NCBI GenBank assembly: GCA_900660155.1
Contig: CABFPE010000003.1
Location: 3,882,512 to 3,946,511 of the forward strand
Length of the DNA: 64,000 nt
Source: Hofstenia miamia
Taxonomy: Eukaryota; Xenacoelomorpha; Acoela; Hofsteniidae
Direction of reading: 5' to 3'
Made by a program: the position numbers and the translations under genes. Below are positions 36,749 to 49,726 of this stretch, one piece after another. The notes under the pieces were generated by a model. It saw nothing but the letters and a program-made list of their open reading frames with translations. It had not been told where the DNA came from and ran no database searches. The stretch's first letter is position 1; each line of letters opens with the position of its first letter.

Positions 36749-36823
36749 CGTAACGTGGGTATTGAAAATAAATTCTATACTATAAGGATAAACCCCCACC
36801 GCAAATTCCTAGATCCTCCACTG
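34877..36823. mobile_element. hAT-type non-autonomous element, 1.95 kb, perfect 8-bp target duplication
   Basis: Left end CAGTGGCGGATTCAG, right end inverted CAGTGGAGGATCTAG, flanked by identical GACTGAAG (34869-34876 and 36824-36831). The perfect duplication fixes the ends and argues for a recent insertion. The interior has two diverged copies of a roughly 480-bp unit, starting at 34877 and 35536 (both begin CAGTGGCG; shared landmarks CTAGTCGCAGAAAGC and ACCTAGTTGCATTA). A third pair of hAT-like ends may lie at about 36022 and 36275. No transposase was seen, and a (TA)n tract lies at 36714-36745. Confidence 0.8.
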
Positions 36824-36831
36824 GACTGAAG

Positions 36832-37957
36832 GAAAATAATTACTCAAGGGTAAGAAAGGCATGGGACAGAAAAACCTCATCCAGTGAAGAGCATGTAAAT
36901 TACCAACAAAACTCATGCGGTTTGCTTAGGAATTTTTTTATCTCAGACACCCCGATGGAATTGAATGACATTTATCGCTCTTTGAGAGATTGTGTTCTAT
37001 CATCACAAGGTAATATTAAACACTTTCGCTTTGTATCTGACTGAAACACTTAAAACTTCTAAGTACTATTGTTACAACTAATTTTAACAACAAATGGGTG
37101 ACATTTGACGCAGATAATTGTCTTGACAAAAATGTTTTTCTTTTTTCCACGCTTGTATATTTTCTAAAAGCCAGAAAGTAATTTATTCAAAAACAAATGC
37201 CTAGAAGACATTAATTATTAACCATTCATTAAACATTGCTTTACAATCCCTAATTGAGATTAAAGGTGCATTCACTATACACAAAAATTCATGAAAAAAT
37301 ACAATCACAACTAGACAGACAGTGGCTAATTAAGGTAGCACTCCCAAAATTTCCATTTTTTCTCTGAACTTCCCGGTTGTGAGCTATGTAAATCTAATTA
37401 TGAGAATTTTTGTTTTGTATAAAAAACTTTTTAAATAGCATAGCTTAAGCGGTTTAAAAAGTATTTTAGTGATTTTTAAGTTATACTAAGACAGTTGCTT
37501 AAGTTAATAAATTTCCAAGTTTCAGTTATTAAAAATACAATTTAAAAATTTGTATGAGTAAATACGTTTACCCATATTTTAAATATATTGCTTAAGGGCG
37601 TACTCATAAAATTCAAATTTTACAAATTCCCCTCCCATTGCCATTCTTATATAATAATAAAACTTTCAAATTGAAGAAGTAGCAAAGGCTAATGTTGTCA
37701 CAAACAGCAGCCCTGGCATGCCACCGGAAAGGTAAATAAAAATAAAATCAAAACATAAAAACGCACGAACACGGAGAAAGACTAATGGAGAATACAAAAA
37801 TTGCTAAGATCAACACTATGCAGACGGTATTTCAATATTTCAAATGATGTTAATGTTACCACAGTATCTGGCAAAAAATTTTCAAAATTTGTTTCTCGAT
37901 AAAAGAATAAATCCTGAATATTACGAGATTTATTAAAATGATGTAATCTTCATTTTG

Positions 37958-37958
<1 letters not shown>
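36832..37958. other. AT-rich, no gene recognised
   Basis: No supported gene or repeat until the (TA)n tract at 37959-38026. Confidence 0.4.

Positions 37959-38026
<68 letters not shown>
37959..38026. repeat. (TA)n microsatellite
   Basis: Nearly pure TA of about 68 bases, directly adjoining the Penelope-like 3' end. Confidence 0.9.
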
Positions 38027-38027
38027 T

Positions 38028-38065
38028 TCCAACGGGTTTCGATTTATAAATCATCGTCAGTACAC
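38028..38065 (-). ncRNA. Hammerhead-ribozyme-like motif at a Penelope-like 3' end
   Basis: The minus strand shows CTGACGA (38060-38054), a short hairpin GATT-TATA-AATC, then CGAAAC and CCGTT. CUGANGA, helix II and GAAA in this order are the conserved hammerhead core, and minimal hammerheads are known in the terminal repeats of Penelope-like elements. It lies about 65 bases after the endonuclease stop, on the same strand. Helix III would be very short, and helix I pairing is poor where the (AT)n starts, so activity is doubtful. Confidence 0.4.
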
Positions 38066-38760
38066 AAATGCGTGGGCTTTAATTTACAATTACTACATTA
38101 AATGATGTTGAAATATGCATACACTTAAAATATGTTGAGTAAATTGATCGTACTTTGTTGACTTTTTAATAGCATGTTCTTAGTTGCATTTTTTATGAAA
38201 AGGGCTTCAGCTAATTTAATGTTCTCTGTTCTTAGTAACATTTCAAAATTTGCTTTGTTTATTTGGTGTTCATGCAAATATATTTCAGTTTTTAAATGCC
38301 CTCTAAGATGTTCTTTGATCCTAGTTTCTTCGATGTATAAATGGTTACATTTTTCACATTGATATTTACACACAATTGAAGAAACCATCATTTTGCTTAT
38401 AGGATCTTTTTTTCAAAAAATTCTGATGTTTTCTTTGATGCTAGTATTGGTATGATCTTGGTTACTTTAAGTTTCTTGTTTATATTCTTTATTCTCAATT
38501 TTAGAAATTCCTTTTTTCTTCAATGTATGGTAGTTTCCAGTAAATCGGTGTTTGATCATCTGTTTTTACTTGGTTACGTACCATATTGTTGGAAGTTAAT
38601 GCTTTGTCAATGAATTTATTTATTAGTTTGTGTGGATAGCTATTTTTCTCTAAGATATATANATGGATTTTAATCAAATATTGCTGAATAGTTCTCCAGC
38701 AATAATTAGTTTACTGTCTCTTAATAAATTTAGTCTAAATATTACGATCGTTTTGATGTC
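38028..38760 (-). mobile_element. Penelope-like element, 3' part with GIY-YIG endonuclease
   Basis: On the minus strand: a post-RT linker (LEKNSYPHKLINKFIDKAL, then PIYWKLPYIEEK), then from 38391 the endonuclease segment KCEKCNHLYIEETRIKEHLR, HEHQINKANFEMLL and AEALFIKNATKN, ending in LLNIF at 38125. These match the CCHH-bearing GIY-YIG domain that Penelope-like elements use for target cleavage. The copy is a truncated fossil; the reverse-transcriptase core is missing here. It ends in a hammerhead-like motif and (AT)n. Confidence 0.7.
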
Positions 38761-39005
38761 TCTTTAATTTCAGCGCACAATTAAGTTGTGGACTTAAAAG
38801 TCCACTTCGACAACTTTAATTAATCTGAATTATTTTCTGTCTAGTTATAAAGGCTTTTTCATTGAATTGGATTGTAAAAAGTCATAATTCCAATTTGTAA
38901 AAATGATGATTCTACAATGAATATCTTTTTTCGACACAGCGTTGAATGAAACAGTCGAACACATAGAAATGAAAAACAGGGATTATTTTTGGTCCCCTTC
39001 TTCTT

Positions 39006-39007
<2 letters not shown>

Positions 39008-39046
<39 letters not shown>

Positions 39047-39312
39047 CCACTAAGTGTTTTTTAAAAATCTCATCATGACCGCATTTCCAAACATGGATCT
39101 TTGAAATTTTCCAGTGTTTCTTCAATTTACCTACCCCAATGGTAAATATGTCTAAGTTCGAATGAATACTGTGGGAGCAATGGCCAAAAAATAGTTTTTC
39201 TTGGGAAAAAGGGCGATTCCCGCTAAATGCCTTAGAAATTTCGGACCATTTCTCGCTAAATGTAAGGTTTTTGCATTTTCCATAGCAAATATATATATAT
39301 ATATATATATAT
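39008..39312. repeat. 247-bp unidentified segment bounded by (TA)n on both sides
   Basis: (TA)n tracts at 39008-39042 and 39290-39312 bracket a less AT-rich segment. On the minus strand it stays open through the whole block (SEKWSEISKAFSGNRPFSQE and more), but the open frame extends into the TA repeats and no family was recognised. It could be a short retroposon or chance. Confidence 0.35.
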
Positions 39313-40205
39313 GTACAATCCAAATCAATATTTGTTAAAAAAATAATGCAATAAACATGGGTTTTACCGTATTTCTTGAAAGAACTACTGTGAAAAAAAT
39401 TATTTAATTTTTTATATGTTCTAGATGTACTTGAGATGCTTACAGTTGATGATAAATCATTAAAGACATTCTTTTGAATACAATTTGTTTAACCGATTTA
39501 TTATTTCATTACCAATTTTACATCTAACATATTGATTTTGGAAATAATTTCTTTGGAGCAGAAGAAAAACAGAATTGATAGTTTGATTCTTTTAAAAAAC
39601 GACAAATTGTATTATTTGAAGTGCACATTTTTTCAAGCAGAGGTTGCCACAGTAAGTGTGTAATTTCTAGTCTTACAAAAAGCTCCACCATAAAAAATGT
39701 TAAAAACATCTGAAATATGTTCTTTATTTGATGCATTAGAATCCAGAAATACTTCTGCACAAAGTAAAAATTCACTAAGGTATTTACATTTATTGTTTAG
39801 ACAATTAAGCGTTTAAACCATCCATTCACATAATAAAGAAACTCCAAGTCTTCAACATGACTAATGACATTACCGATGTTGTTGAAAGTATCCGATAACC
39901 AAAATAATTATGATGAACTTTTAGCATCAGCTGAAGAACACATAGTCGACGATATAAATTCATTCAAGTAAAATTTGGAGAAACTTCTGAAAAGCTAATT
40001 GGTGACATGTTCATGAAATTACCATATTTTATCTAAGGTATATTTTCAAAACAAATTATATCTTAAATCTGTTATTGATTGACAAACATGCAGAGTGGTC
40101 TAAGTTCAATGGCTACCACAAAAATTCTAAAATAGTGGTGAATGCGAATTTAGGTACATGCATGTGGTTGTAACTAGTATTATTTACTCAAAACCCATAA
40201 GAACG
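39313..40205. other. AT-rich, no gene recognised
   Basis: A weak coding-like scrap around 39858-39970 (YDELLASAEEHIVDDINSF) was noted but could not be assigned. Confidence 0.3.
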
Positions 40206-40278
40206 AAGCCTTAGTGACTTCGCTGCAATCTTGTTGTGTATATAATCGCAGTCTTGTAAAATATCTGTCGTTATTTAG

Positions 40279-40690
40279 CATGAGTGCCAAACATCTTTTA
40301 CCCAATTTGAGGGCTCACATTCTATCTATACATGGTACAGGTATGTCAAATCATACAATTACACATGGATTCAACATCAGCGACAGAACATTGGCTAATA
40401 TACGTCAGCTTCATAGGGGAGGACCACGTTTAAGAAACCATTTTAAAAACTAGGCCATTTTGAGGTCAGGCAAGATTAATCACTCAGCTGGATCCTGCCC
40501 GAAAAACCTGATGTGTTATACTTAAGAAGGCTTTTGATCATACAAGACAGTCAGTAAACCATGTTTATTTGCCAAAATATTTTTGACAAGATGGTGTTTA
40601 CAAAAATGTATCACCATTGGACTGTGGATCAGTAGCCTTCAGAATGCTCAAAGATGAAACTAGAATCAGACTAGACAATTTTCTTGGCTG
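40279..40690 (+). pseudogene. Tc1/mariner-group transposase, N-terminal remnant
   Basis: An open 58-codon stretch starts MSAKHLLPNLRAHILSIHG and continues GTGMSNHTITHGFNISDRTL, a helix-turn-helix like the first DNA-binding helix cluster of Tc1/mariner-group transposases. Frame-shifted pieces downstream include a GRPRLLT-like linker and SVNHVYLPKYF. The catalytic domain is missing. Both element ends are unresolved. Confidence 0.45.
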
Positions 40691-40746
40691 TAGCCGACCG
40701 TTGGACGTAAGTCTTTAGCCGTAGCGGGCTGTTGGCCTTAATGCTT

Positions 40747-40779
<33 letters not shown>
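40690..40779. repeat. Fragment related to the 15106 hAT miniature element, followed by (TA)n
   Basis: GCTGTAGCCGACCGTTGGAC and TAGCCGTAGCGGGCTGTTGG resemble the GCCGTAGCCGGCCGTTAGCC interior of the element at 15106-15391. The left end ACTAGACAATTTTCTTGG looks like an altered terminus. It passes into a (TA)n tract at 40751-40779; no second end was found. Confidence 0.5.
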
Positions 40780-40781
<2 letters not shown>

Positions 40782-40996
40782 CATTTTTTGTGGTATTGCT
40801 TATTTCCTTTGCCACAATAAATTCCCTTTTGCTCGTATTATTATTAATAGATTACATTGAATATTTTGGATTATTTTCGAAATCAGTTTTTATACTATTG
40901 CTATATTCTACAAATCACAGTGTGTTAAAATTAGGAGATAGCATAATATTTAGCATGTGTCCTGACAGCTGTACAAGTTCAGGCCTTCTGATTTGA

Positions 40997-43699
40997 GCAA
41001 GGCATTCGATGCTAATATCGAAACCTAATTACAAAGTGTGTGTCAGGGCAGTGTATTGCTAAAAGATTTTTGCAAAAAGTATGCTAAACAAAAGCAAAGT
41101 AACAAAAATTTTTATGGAATATTTTAGGAATAACCAATTAAAAATTTATTCAAGAATGATACAATTTGTTTTATTTTTGCATGATAATTACGAAATTCCG
41201 AAATTCCTTTAAAATTATAATGTTCAATTGGAAAACACCGCTATTCTAACATACTCATTAAACTAACGCTTGAAAAGTATTATTGTGATGTTTGCCTAAT
41301 CTTTCCAATCGGTTAACTTATCTTAGCCACTTTTTTCTCGATACAATTGACAATTTTCAAGTACAAATCTCATTTTCAGATGCAGAGATAAATTATATTA
41401 TGAAATACATTTTAATGCATTTATTATAACTACATAGATAAAAATATTTTGCATGCTAGATCCTAAATGGCAGTAATTTATAATTGTATATTTATTAGTG
41501 CTAAACTAAATGTTGAAGATAAGCATAAATGTCCCATTTCTTTTGATTTTTGAATTGAAAACATTTGTTAAAGCATGAAAAGATCAATGAAAGGTATATT
41601 TACACTTAAGATCCCATTCCATAGCATAGTCATTGAAAATTAAAAATATTGGACTTAAATTCCATGAAAAAGTGTTTTACTTTTCTTATTATTTTTTAAA
41701 AATGGAGAAATGTTAACCAATTTTATTCATATAACTTAATAATCTTAAAGTTTAAGAAACAGACAGTTACTTTATGATAATTGCAATATCTTTGACCTCG
41801 GAAATACATTAACCAAACAATAGAATAATTTGACAAATTTTTTCTGTATTTGAGAAGATATTTGGTGCAGCCATACTACAAAATTTGTGTATCTCTAAAT
41901 GCATGTTCGCTCTCAAACATAGAAGGCCTTTAGTTAAAAAATTCGCCTTATTAATGCAAAAATGGCTTTATATTATAATACAATTTCATTCAAAATAATG
42001 ACGTAAGTTACATACAAACCATTGGTAGGTTGGGTAGTCAGCGGAAGCATTATTAATCATCAATAGTCTATCTGAATACCAGTAAAAATTTATTCATAGT
42101 TATGCCCTTAAGTCGATTAACTATTAAAAGTTATTGAAAAAAAACTTTCTTGAAATTCCTAGGTTGCAATAAAGTACAATTAATATTTGAAGAATAATTT
42201 CAAAATAATTTATTCTTAATTATGTTTCTTAAGTCGCTTAATTGTAAAAAGGCATTGAAAAGGCTTTCTTGAACTTCTCAGTTTGCAAAAATGTATAATT
42301 TATATTTTGAATGTAATTTCAAAACAATTTATTCGTGAATATTTGAGTAGTTTGAAATTCATTACTAACTAAAAAGTGAAGGCTAAGCAAAAGAGCTTTT
42401 TGGAAATTGAAAAAATTTTTTTATTATTGTCCTTGCTTTTGAAATCTTGAGTTAATGGCAATTTTGTCAGATTTGTATATCTATAACTAAGACATTTTTC
42501 AATATTTCTATATAACTTCTGTTAATTAATGTGCTGATTGACATTCAAACCTTTTATTTAGCACTCTATTTGACTCTTATTAGTTTAAGCAAAAATGCTT
42601 CAATTATTTACCAATAAATAAGAATCAATCTTGTAATCCCAAATAATATTGTTTTTATATAAAAAGCTTTCAATAACACAAAATACATGTTTCTAAACAG
42701 TAGACATTCATCTATTCTCATTCAAGAAATAATAAACCTTCCAACTATATTCATAGTCACACGCTGTTAATTATAGCTAGCATGAAAGAAATGTATTTAT
42801 ATGCATGATGATCCATTTAATCCTTATATATATATATATATATATATATATNNNNNNNNNNNNNNNNNNNNNNNNNNNNNNNNNNNNNNNNNNNNNNNNN
42901 NNNNNNNNNNNNNNNNNNNNNNNNNNNNNNNNNNNNNNNNNNNNNNNNNNNNNNNNNNNNNNNNNNNNNNNNNNNNNNNNNNNNNNNNNNNTATATATAT
43001 ATATATATACTATGTAGCCATTCAGCATGGAGCAGTTTGAGGCGCTTCTTAATGCAAACGTCGCACTGTAAATATGATTACGTAATGTCTTTTTCAAAAA
43101 GCTTTAGATAGTTAAATGAAATTTTACATTTGTCTAATGTACATGCATACACAAAAAAATACTCTTGCTGAAAAAGCATTTTCAACTTCTGCAAAAATGT
43201 GGTCAACACATTGCTCGAGAAAGGAATTACTGCAACTGCTGTTCAATAATTGATTAAAAGTAATAAAATCAATGGAATTTGGGTGACCCAAGGGCTTAAT
43301 TGCTTTTGGATAGCCTGAAGGATATCATTCAAAGAAGGAAAAATATACATCCTGTATGCAACGATTTATTTTTATAACAATTGCATAAATTCGCCAAATC
43401 GAAGCACGCATGCTAAAGATTGACATCAACCCCAAATTCCAGCTACCGGCCCAATTAAATTAATGCCAATTTGGTCCATCTTAGTCCCATTTTTATGATA
43501 CTTTTCAAAAAATGTGCTTTGATTTTTCAGTTTTCTATAACAATATTTGGTGACCTATATTATAATATATTCTACACACTGAAATGAAAAACATAAATTG
43601 AGTTTTTGGAGAGAAGTGAGGCTAATTTAAGGGTTAAAATTAAATTTTATTTTTTAATATATTGCTTTTAAATTACATAGCAATAACTTTATTTGTGCT
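40997..43699. other. AT-rich, no gene recognised; contains an assembly gap
   Basis: No supported gene. 42852-42991 is a run of 140 N inside a (TA)n tract (42826-42851 and 42992-43008), so the length of the tract is unknown. Frames spanning the gap are meaningless. Confidence 0.6.
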
Positions 43700-44500
43700 G
43701 ATATATGTGGTTCATTCAATAATGCCTCGGATTAGCTAAGAAAGAAGCACAGCACAAAAAACTAAAACAATTTTTATTGAACTGCATTAAATACTACTTC
43801 GAAAAACGTATGTAATTATTTTTCAATATAATTACCATTGGCAGCAATCAGCTTATTCCAACTCTTGAAATGCATCAGCCAATTTCCAGGAAGCTGGGAA
43901 AACCACTTTTAAACAAATTGCTGGAGTGCATTTATTGTTTCAAAGTGATGTCCAAATAATGCTTTCTTCATGTACTTGAATGAAAAGTAATCGCTTTTAG
44001 CAAAATCCTTGCTGTACGGCGGATGTTTTAGAAATGTAAGACCACACTCCTTTTTGTTGAAATTGTGCAATATTTTTTACATGGATGGAAGCACTACAAA
44101 CAAGGAGCTAAATTGGATTGGAAGTTTTTGATTTCTGTTTCTTCTTACGGCATTCCTCAACCAAATTGGCATAGTATTGCCCATTTATTGTTCGTCCATT
44201 AGGCAAGAAGTCTAAGTGATTGACTCCACCTTTATTGAAAAACACTGAAAGCATCATTTGTTTTTGATGTGAGGTGTCACTTTTCACCTTCAACGGACGT
44301 TTCTCTTCTTTGTGACTCCATCAGATAAATGTAATGAAAAAGATGTCTCGTTCTCAGTAATAATATTATATATAAAGGCATCACCATACTTATTTAAGCA
44401 TTTGCAAATGCGATATAGACTCTTATCACAATTCCGTATTCTAGCTTATCCCTATGTAACAAAAATTAAATTTGTGCGTATTATACGTATACTGAAGAAA
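43700..44500 (-). pseudogene. mariner transposase, degraded
   Basis: On the minus strand: NETSFSLHLSDGVTKKRN (first catalytic region, with glutamate preceding TS as in DET), KQMMLSVFFNKGGVNHLDFL with the PNGRTINGQYY block of mariners, then LKHPPYSKDFAKSDYFSF, corresponding to the HPPYSPDLAPSDFFLF block with the third catalytic aspartate, and a C-terminal FKSWNKLIAANGNYIE. Order and spacing are those of mariner DD34D transposases. Frameshifts and stops are present. The left end at about 43713 (TTCATTCAATAATGCCTCGG) looks like an inverted-repeat terminus. Confidence 0.7.
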
Positions 44501-45299
44501 AACATAATTTAATTTATGCATTTAAGCAAACATAGTTTTCAAAAGCAATTGCTTTGCTTGAATTATCATGTTTCTTTCTTTGTTAGTCCCAGGCACTATT
44601 GAACGAAACACGTACGTGCACTGTTGCATAATATTAAATCTTTTTATGTCAGCCCATTGTCTCTAACAATCTGGCCTGAATTCGGACCCTGTTCTGCTCT
44701 TCCTTGGCTTTGCTCGGGTCTGTATGAGACTTGCAACTTGCCACGCCACTCCTCCCCTCCCTCCACGCACAACCTGAACGCTGTAGCCTTAACATGATTT
44801 ATCAGTGTATATTGGAATGATAATCATTTCGTTACGTATACGAAGAAAATAAATGTCTTAAGCTCTATGAAATATATAATTGACTAATGAAACAAATTTA
44901 AACTATTATAAGGTATTAATGTTTGGAAGTTAAATTTGGAAGAAAATACTAAGCAGACAATGTAAGACCACATATCCCTCTTAAAACCACCGCTGAATGA
45001 AAATATTTGGCACTGTAATTTTGTCATACAATGGTTTTCAAATCTGTACGGTTTTCTTCAAGTAATTTCAGGACTTTAGCAAATATTAATGCAAATTACG
45101 TAGTGTAAATTTCATTAGGATAAATTGATAAACATTTTTTGTTCTTTGGCCAATGCCAAAGTAGATTTTAAACAAAGAAATGATCCAGGAAAATTTTCAA
45201 ACTATCTTTGAATTACTTCATTTTTGCAAGAAACTCATAGTGAACTTTCCATTTTTTAGTCAGATCATCGTATAAATTTAGCAAACTTCAAACCATTTT
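44501..45299. other. No gene recognised
   Basis: A GC-richer patch at about 44650-44790 (GGCTTTGCTCGGGTCTG and nearby) may belong to a hAT-type miniature element but shows no paired end. Confidence 0.3.
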
Positions 45300-45309
45300 A
45301 CAATATTTC

Positions 45310-45960
45310 TAGTAAATATTTTTACTTTAGCAATCTTAAAGACAGTACATTCGTAAAGTTTGCTGCCGATGTCAATGCATGTTTTGGTGGCTCTAATCTA
45401 AATGATAATGTTGAAAACGGACGAGAGATCTCACCGAATGGTGCCAACAAAAAGAGTTTTTGTTCTTTGAAAACAAATCACAGGAACTATTAATTAAGTC
45501 CACTTTCTAAAATTCCTAGAGTAAGTCATCTCAAGATTCTTGAATTCACTATAGATGAATCTTTTGGCTTCAACTCACACATCAATAAGACATGTAAAAA
45601 GCCCGTATTTATTCTGTACCTTCTCTGAAAACTAAAAGATATTAGTTTTTCTGCTGCTCAGTTATAGTTATATATTCCAATTTGGTGATATGCGTTGCTA
45701 CATATGGATTGGCTGTGTGGGATGGAGAAAAAGATTATCTTCTGAACTCAAGATTTAGTGCAAAAAGAGCTGTCAGACTTCGTATCATTGAAGACTACAC
45801 TTAAATTCGAACAATTATCAAGCATCGAGATGAACAATTATATCATTCAATCACTAGCACTCCATTACATCCGCTCTCCTGCATGCTGAAAATGAGTATA
45901 TCCTATTCAAATGAGACAAAAAGAACGCGCATTCCTGCTTGCGAGAAAGAGTAAACGGAA
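45310..45960 (+). mobile_element. Old LINE fragment, RT palm to thumb
   Basis: Plus-strand blocks STFVKFAADVNACFGG (a decayed YADD region), LKILEFTIDESFGFNSHINK (the LGxxID...F..HI thumb block), and NLVICVATYGLAVWDGEKD with SRFSAKRAVRLRI after it (the YA..WG and QRR.RI blocks) follow the order of Jockey/CR1-group reverse transcriptases. Breaks are numerous. It differs from the 7521 LINE in these blocks, so it belongs to another family. Confidence 0.6.
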
Positions 45961-46522
45961 AGAGAGAGAACTTTCAATTTTTCTAGACCGCTTTCTGCGA
46001 AACCGTATCTATTGAAGTTTCAATTTTGAATCTCTTGTATTGGAGTAATCAATATAATACATTTTTTTTCGTATTTGCATATTCAATGAAATGTATTGTT
46101 AACTTATATGTACAATTGATGAAGGTTATTGAACCGCCGATTGGAAGGCCATTTTAAAGCAATTACAAATGAATCATTGTCATAATTAAGAATTTTATTA
46201 AAAAGTTTACATCATGTGAGAGTAAATGAAATCGAACGTAACAAACTACATTTTTTATTATAATATATAGATTGCGCATCAAAACTGTAAATGGGTTGGC
46301 TAATATCTTTTGTCCTTTTTTTGGGCTGGGTTGGGTCAAGCAATAAAAAGATGTTGAAGCAAAACATAGGTGAGCAAAGCAATGTGAGTCATGATTGTGT
46401 TATTAAAATACATTATGCCTGCAAACTCACATTAGTGTTACATGTATATATTGTTTGCATTAATTTTTGATTGTCATTTATTTATTATTTCGTTTTAATG
46501 CATTTTATATGTGTTTCTTTGT

Positions 46523-46558
<36 letters not shown>

Positions 46559-49500
46559 CATGAAGCAAAGATTTGTAGAAGGATTAAAATTGAAGTAGTG
46601 CCATATGCGGATTATATCTTAACACAACTTTGGGTTGGGCCAATCGCATTAAAAACTCCAATAGAACTTGGGTTGAATGTCTATCTAAATTCATTAGTTG
46701 AATTTTGAGTTGAGTTGTGTTTGGTTGGGTTAGATCACAATGTACAGCGCTGCTGTACATAACCTACTCCTAAAATAACTGACTTGATATTCTGCACCAA
46801 ATATGATCTGACGAGAAAAATAAAATTAAAAATCTATGGCATTGTAAATAGTTTCTCTGTTTTGGCAATTGTTCTTGTTTAAAGAACTAATGGTTTAATA
46901 TGTTATTCAAGAAAAGGATTATGATCCTGCAAGGCGTTTGTTTCTTTATAATAAATGTGTTTGTATATACTTGCGTGGATGATCACACTGTAACAGGCAC
47001 TTATATTGCAAAAAAGAATTGCAAAATTACAGAACTTGCAAGTATCAAAATACTAAACAATTGTCTAAATTTTTTAAAGAAAATGTTACAAATATGCACT
47101 TATTAGCTTACGCAACAGAATCTATATCGGTGCTTCTTGGAACCAGTGCACATGCTCATTTTCAAATAGCATTACATTACTAATCGTCTAAAAATATCGA
47201 TATAATGAAGGTTTCTTTAAGTTAAGCATTGCTTTATGCATGCAATAGCTGAAACTGATTAAAGGATTTGGGCTATCTGTCTACAGTAAATGTTTTTTTC
47301 CGCATCGATTTAAGCCTATCTTAATATCTGAACCTTAACTATAGGGAGTTTTTTAATTTTTAAAATTCGGAATATTCATTGGAAAATGGATACTTTCACA
47401 TACTACAGATAATACCAAAACTACTTAGCAAAAACTTTCAGCATAAGTGTGTCACTATTCAAAGATTTCCGAATTTCTCAATAGAACAGGAGAGAACAAG
47501 GGGTCATTAGGGTTTTTAAGAGGTATTAATAGACACGTCCAGTATCCCGCCAGTAATTGAACAGCCGGTTTTTACTATGCCATATTTCACCCATCAACTT
47601 TGTCCGACACCTCTAATTCTTAAGATTGCCTATGAGTCTAGACGATACAAAAGACTCAATTAAAATAAAATCAACGAGTAAATTTTGATGCTTGCTATTT
47701 AAAAAATTCTTAATTCGAAATATTGAAACATTTTAATTGGCTTTTGTTTATTAGTAGCTAAATTGAATAAGCTTAAAACAAACTCTGAACGTCTTAATAC
47801 AATCAAAATCGAGGTAATTAACACTATTTTGCTCTTAATTAAGGAATATATATTAATAAAATATAATTATATATTTTAACTGGAATAATTAACTCCATTG
47901 GCATTCGAAACAGTCATACGCATTAATTATGCGAAGTCTAAACTACTGTGTCTACAGTGTTTGTAAGAAATAAACTCATCGTATTCAAAATATTATTGCA
48001 AGCATTATGCATGATTGCTGCAAAGAAATAGTTACTGCCCTTCCAGGTTTACCCATTCATTATTTTTGAAAATATAGAAAATGACATTTTACTTAGCTAC
48101 TCGTACACTGCCATAAAGTAAAGTAAGAATATAATAGAATATTTTAATTTAGTAATAAGCAACCTAAATTTTTTTTTAAAATCTTTGACTATAGGATGGT
48201 AATTATAAGAAAATATTAAACTAATGAATATATCCAAAATCCAATAGCAGCATAGACCAGTGGAGCGACTCCTCTGTCCCTTACTCCGCCTTGTAAGCAT
48301 CAAGATGAGGTTTGGGCGGTCTATCTGAACAAAAACAAACAGTTGAGGTGTTTGATTTTCATTGGCAATGCATTCATATTCGTCATGCCTAGAACATTGC
48401 ACAAATTTTCATCATTACATGGTGCAACACTCAGTCATAGATGAGTCGATATTCCAAGATTTCCAAATTTCTTATTGGGTTTGGAGAAAATTGTTAAAAA
48501 AAACGTGGACTAAATGATTTGGTTTTTTCGGGGAAACTTGGAAATTCAAAGATAAGGAATCTCCATTTGGAAATCTCAAACTTCCTTCAAAATCTGAAGA
48601 AACACTGTTCTTTGGAAAAGCTGATTTGAAACTTTTGAATTTTGCCTGTTAATATGATCCGAGTTAACTCTCTAACAAATTCATCTTTTCAGTGGTGCCT
48701 ATGAAAATGTTAAATTAGGAATATCTTTATGGGCCGACGTTATCAGAAATTTGCAAAATGTAAATATTTTCCGTCTCAGATATACAATATAATCTTTAAG
48801 ATATGCCCTAAATCAAACAAAATTGTAAGCACAAATCCATGATCAAATTTTGTTTATTCGTACATGTTTTCACTGCTGATAACTAAAACGCCTTAAAGTA
48901 AAGTCAAAATACTTTTTTTCAGTCAAAAATATATTGCAAAATTTATGACAAAAAAGTCTAAGATATATTGTTATTTAAAAATTTTATATTTAGTTCAAAA
49001 TTAGGCTAAAATCAAATATTTAATTTGTGAATTTCTATATTTTTGTGAAAATGCTGACAAAATTTGAATTCAAGTTAAGCCATTCTTGAACAAAGTTTAT
49101 CTCAACTCAACAAACCTTTAGTAAAGAATCGTTGTTTTGAGGTTGAAATCTTTAAACGTTATATTTTGTCATTTATACTTTATAACGCGTTTTAGGCAAA
49201 ATATACTCAGTTTGAAACAATTTATTTTTATCATTGACTAAAAAGATGGTCAAAATTTCTTAGTTGTTTTGCCATTTTTTGTTGCAAAATACTAAATTTT
49301 TTGGTCAAAAAACTAATTTCCTTACTGATAGCACTGGTTACAAAAACGATTTTTAATAATCAATGGCTGATTGCAATTGTAAGGATTTATTTCAAAGTTA
49401 GAAATTGGCTGTTTGTTGCTAAAACGGAAGTTCTCAAATTCAAATTTTCACAGCCCTGAAATTGCCCTGTTAAATTTTCGCAAAAATACTTCTGATTAAA

Positions 49501-49718
49501 TTTGATCAAGAAATTAATATGTGAATAATAGAACTAAACTACGCTATATTTTGTTTACATATTATTCATTAATACAATCTGGAAATTTTGCGCATTTTTC
49601 ATGATGAAATTTTTAAGAACGTACAACTCAAAAACTAAAGAAGGCCTCCGTCTCTCATTGAGGAGTGCCGCAACATCTTACTTCGAGCACAGCACGAATC
49701 ATTGGGTTTGCGAAGTCC
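45961..49718. other. AT-rich, no gene recognised
   Basis: GGGTTGGGT-rich patches at about 46325 and 46715 may be an old hAT-type miniature element. A (TA)n tract lies at 46527-46552. CAGTGGAGCGACTCC at 48258 resembles a hAT end but has no partner. Confidence 0.35.
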
Positions 49719-49726
49719 ATCTACAT

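Noticed and set aside
38859-39323. 154-codon minus-strand frame
   Set aside because: Held open largely by two (TA)n tracts; the middle shows no known motif.
42777-43097. Three frames spanning 42777-43097
   Set aside because: They cross 140 unknown bases inside a (TA)n tract, so the translation is meaningless.
46741-46762. Palindrome GTACAGCGCTGCTGTAC
   Set aside because: Short imperfect palindrome without a partner; not enough to call an operator or element end.
48256-48275. CAGTGGAGCGACTCC, like a hAT end
   Set aside because: No opposing end or 8-bp target duplication found nearby.
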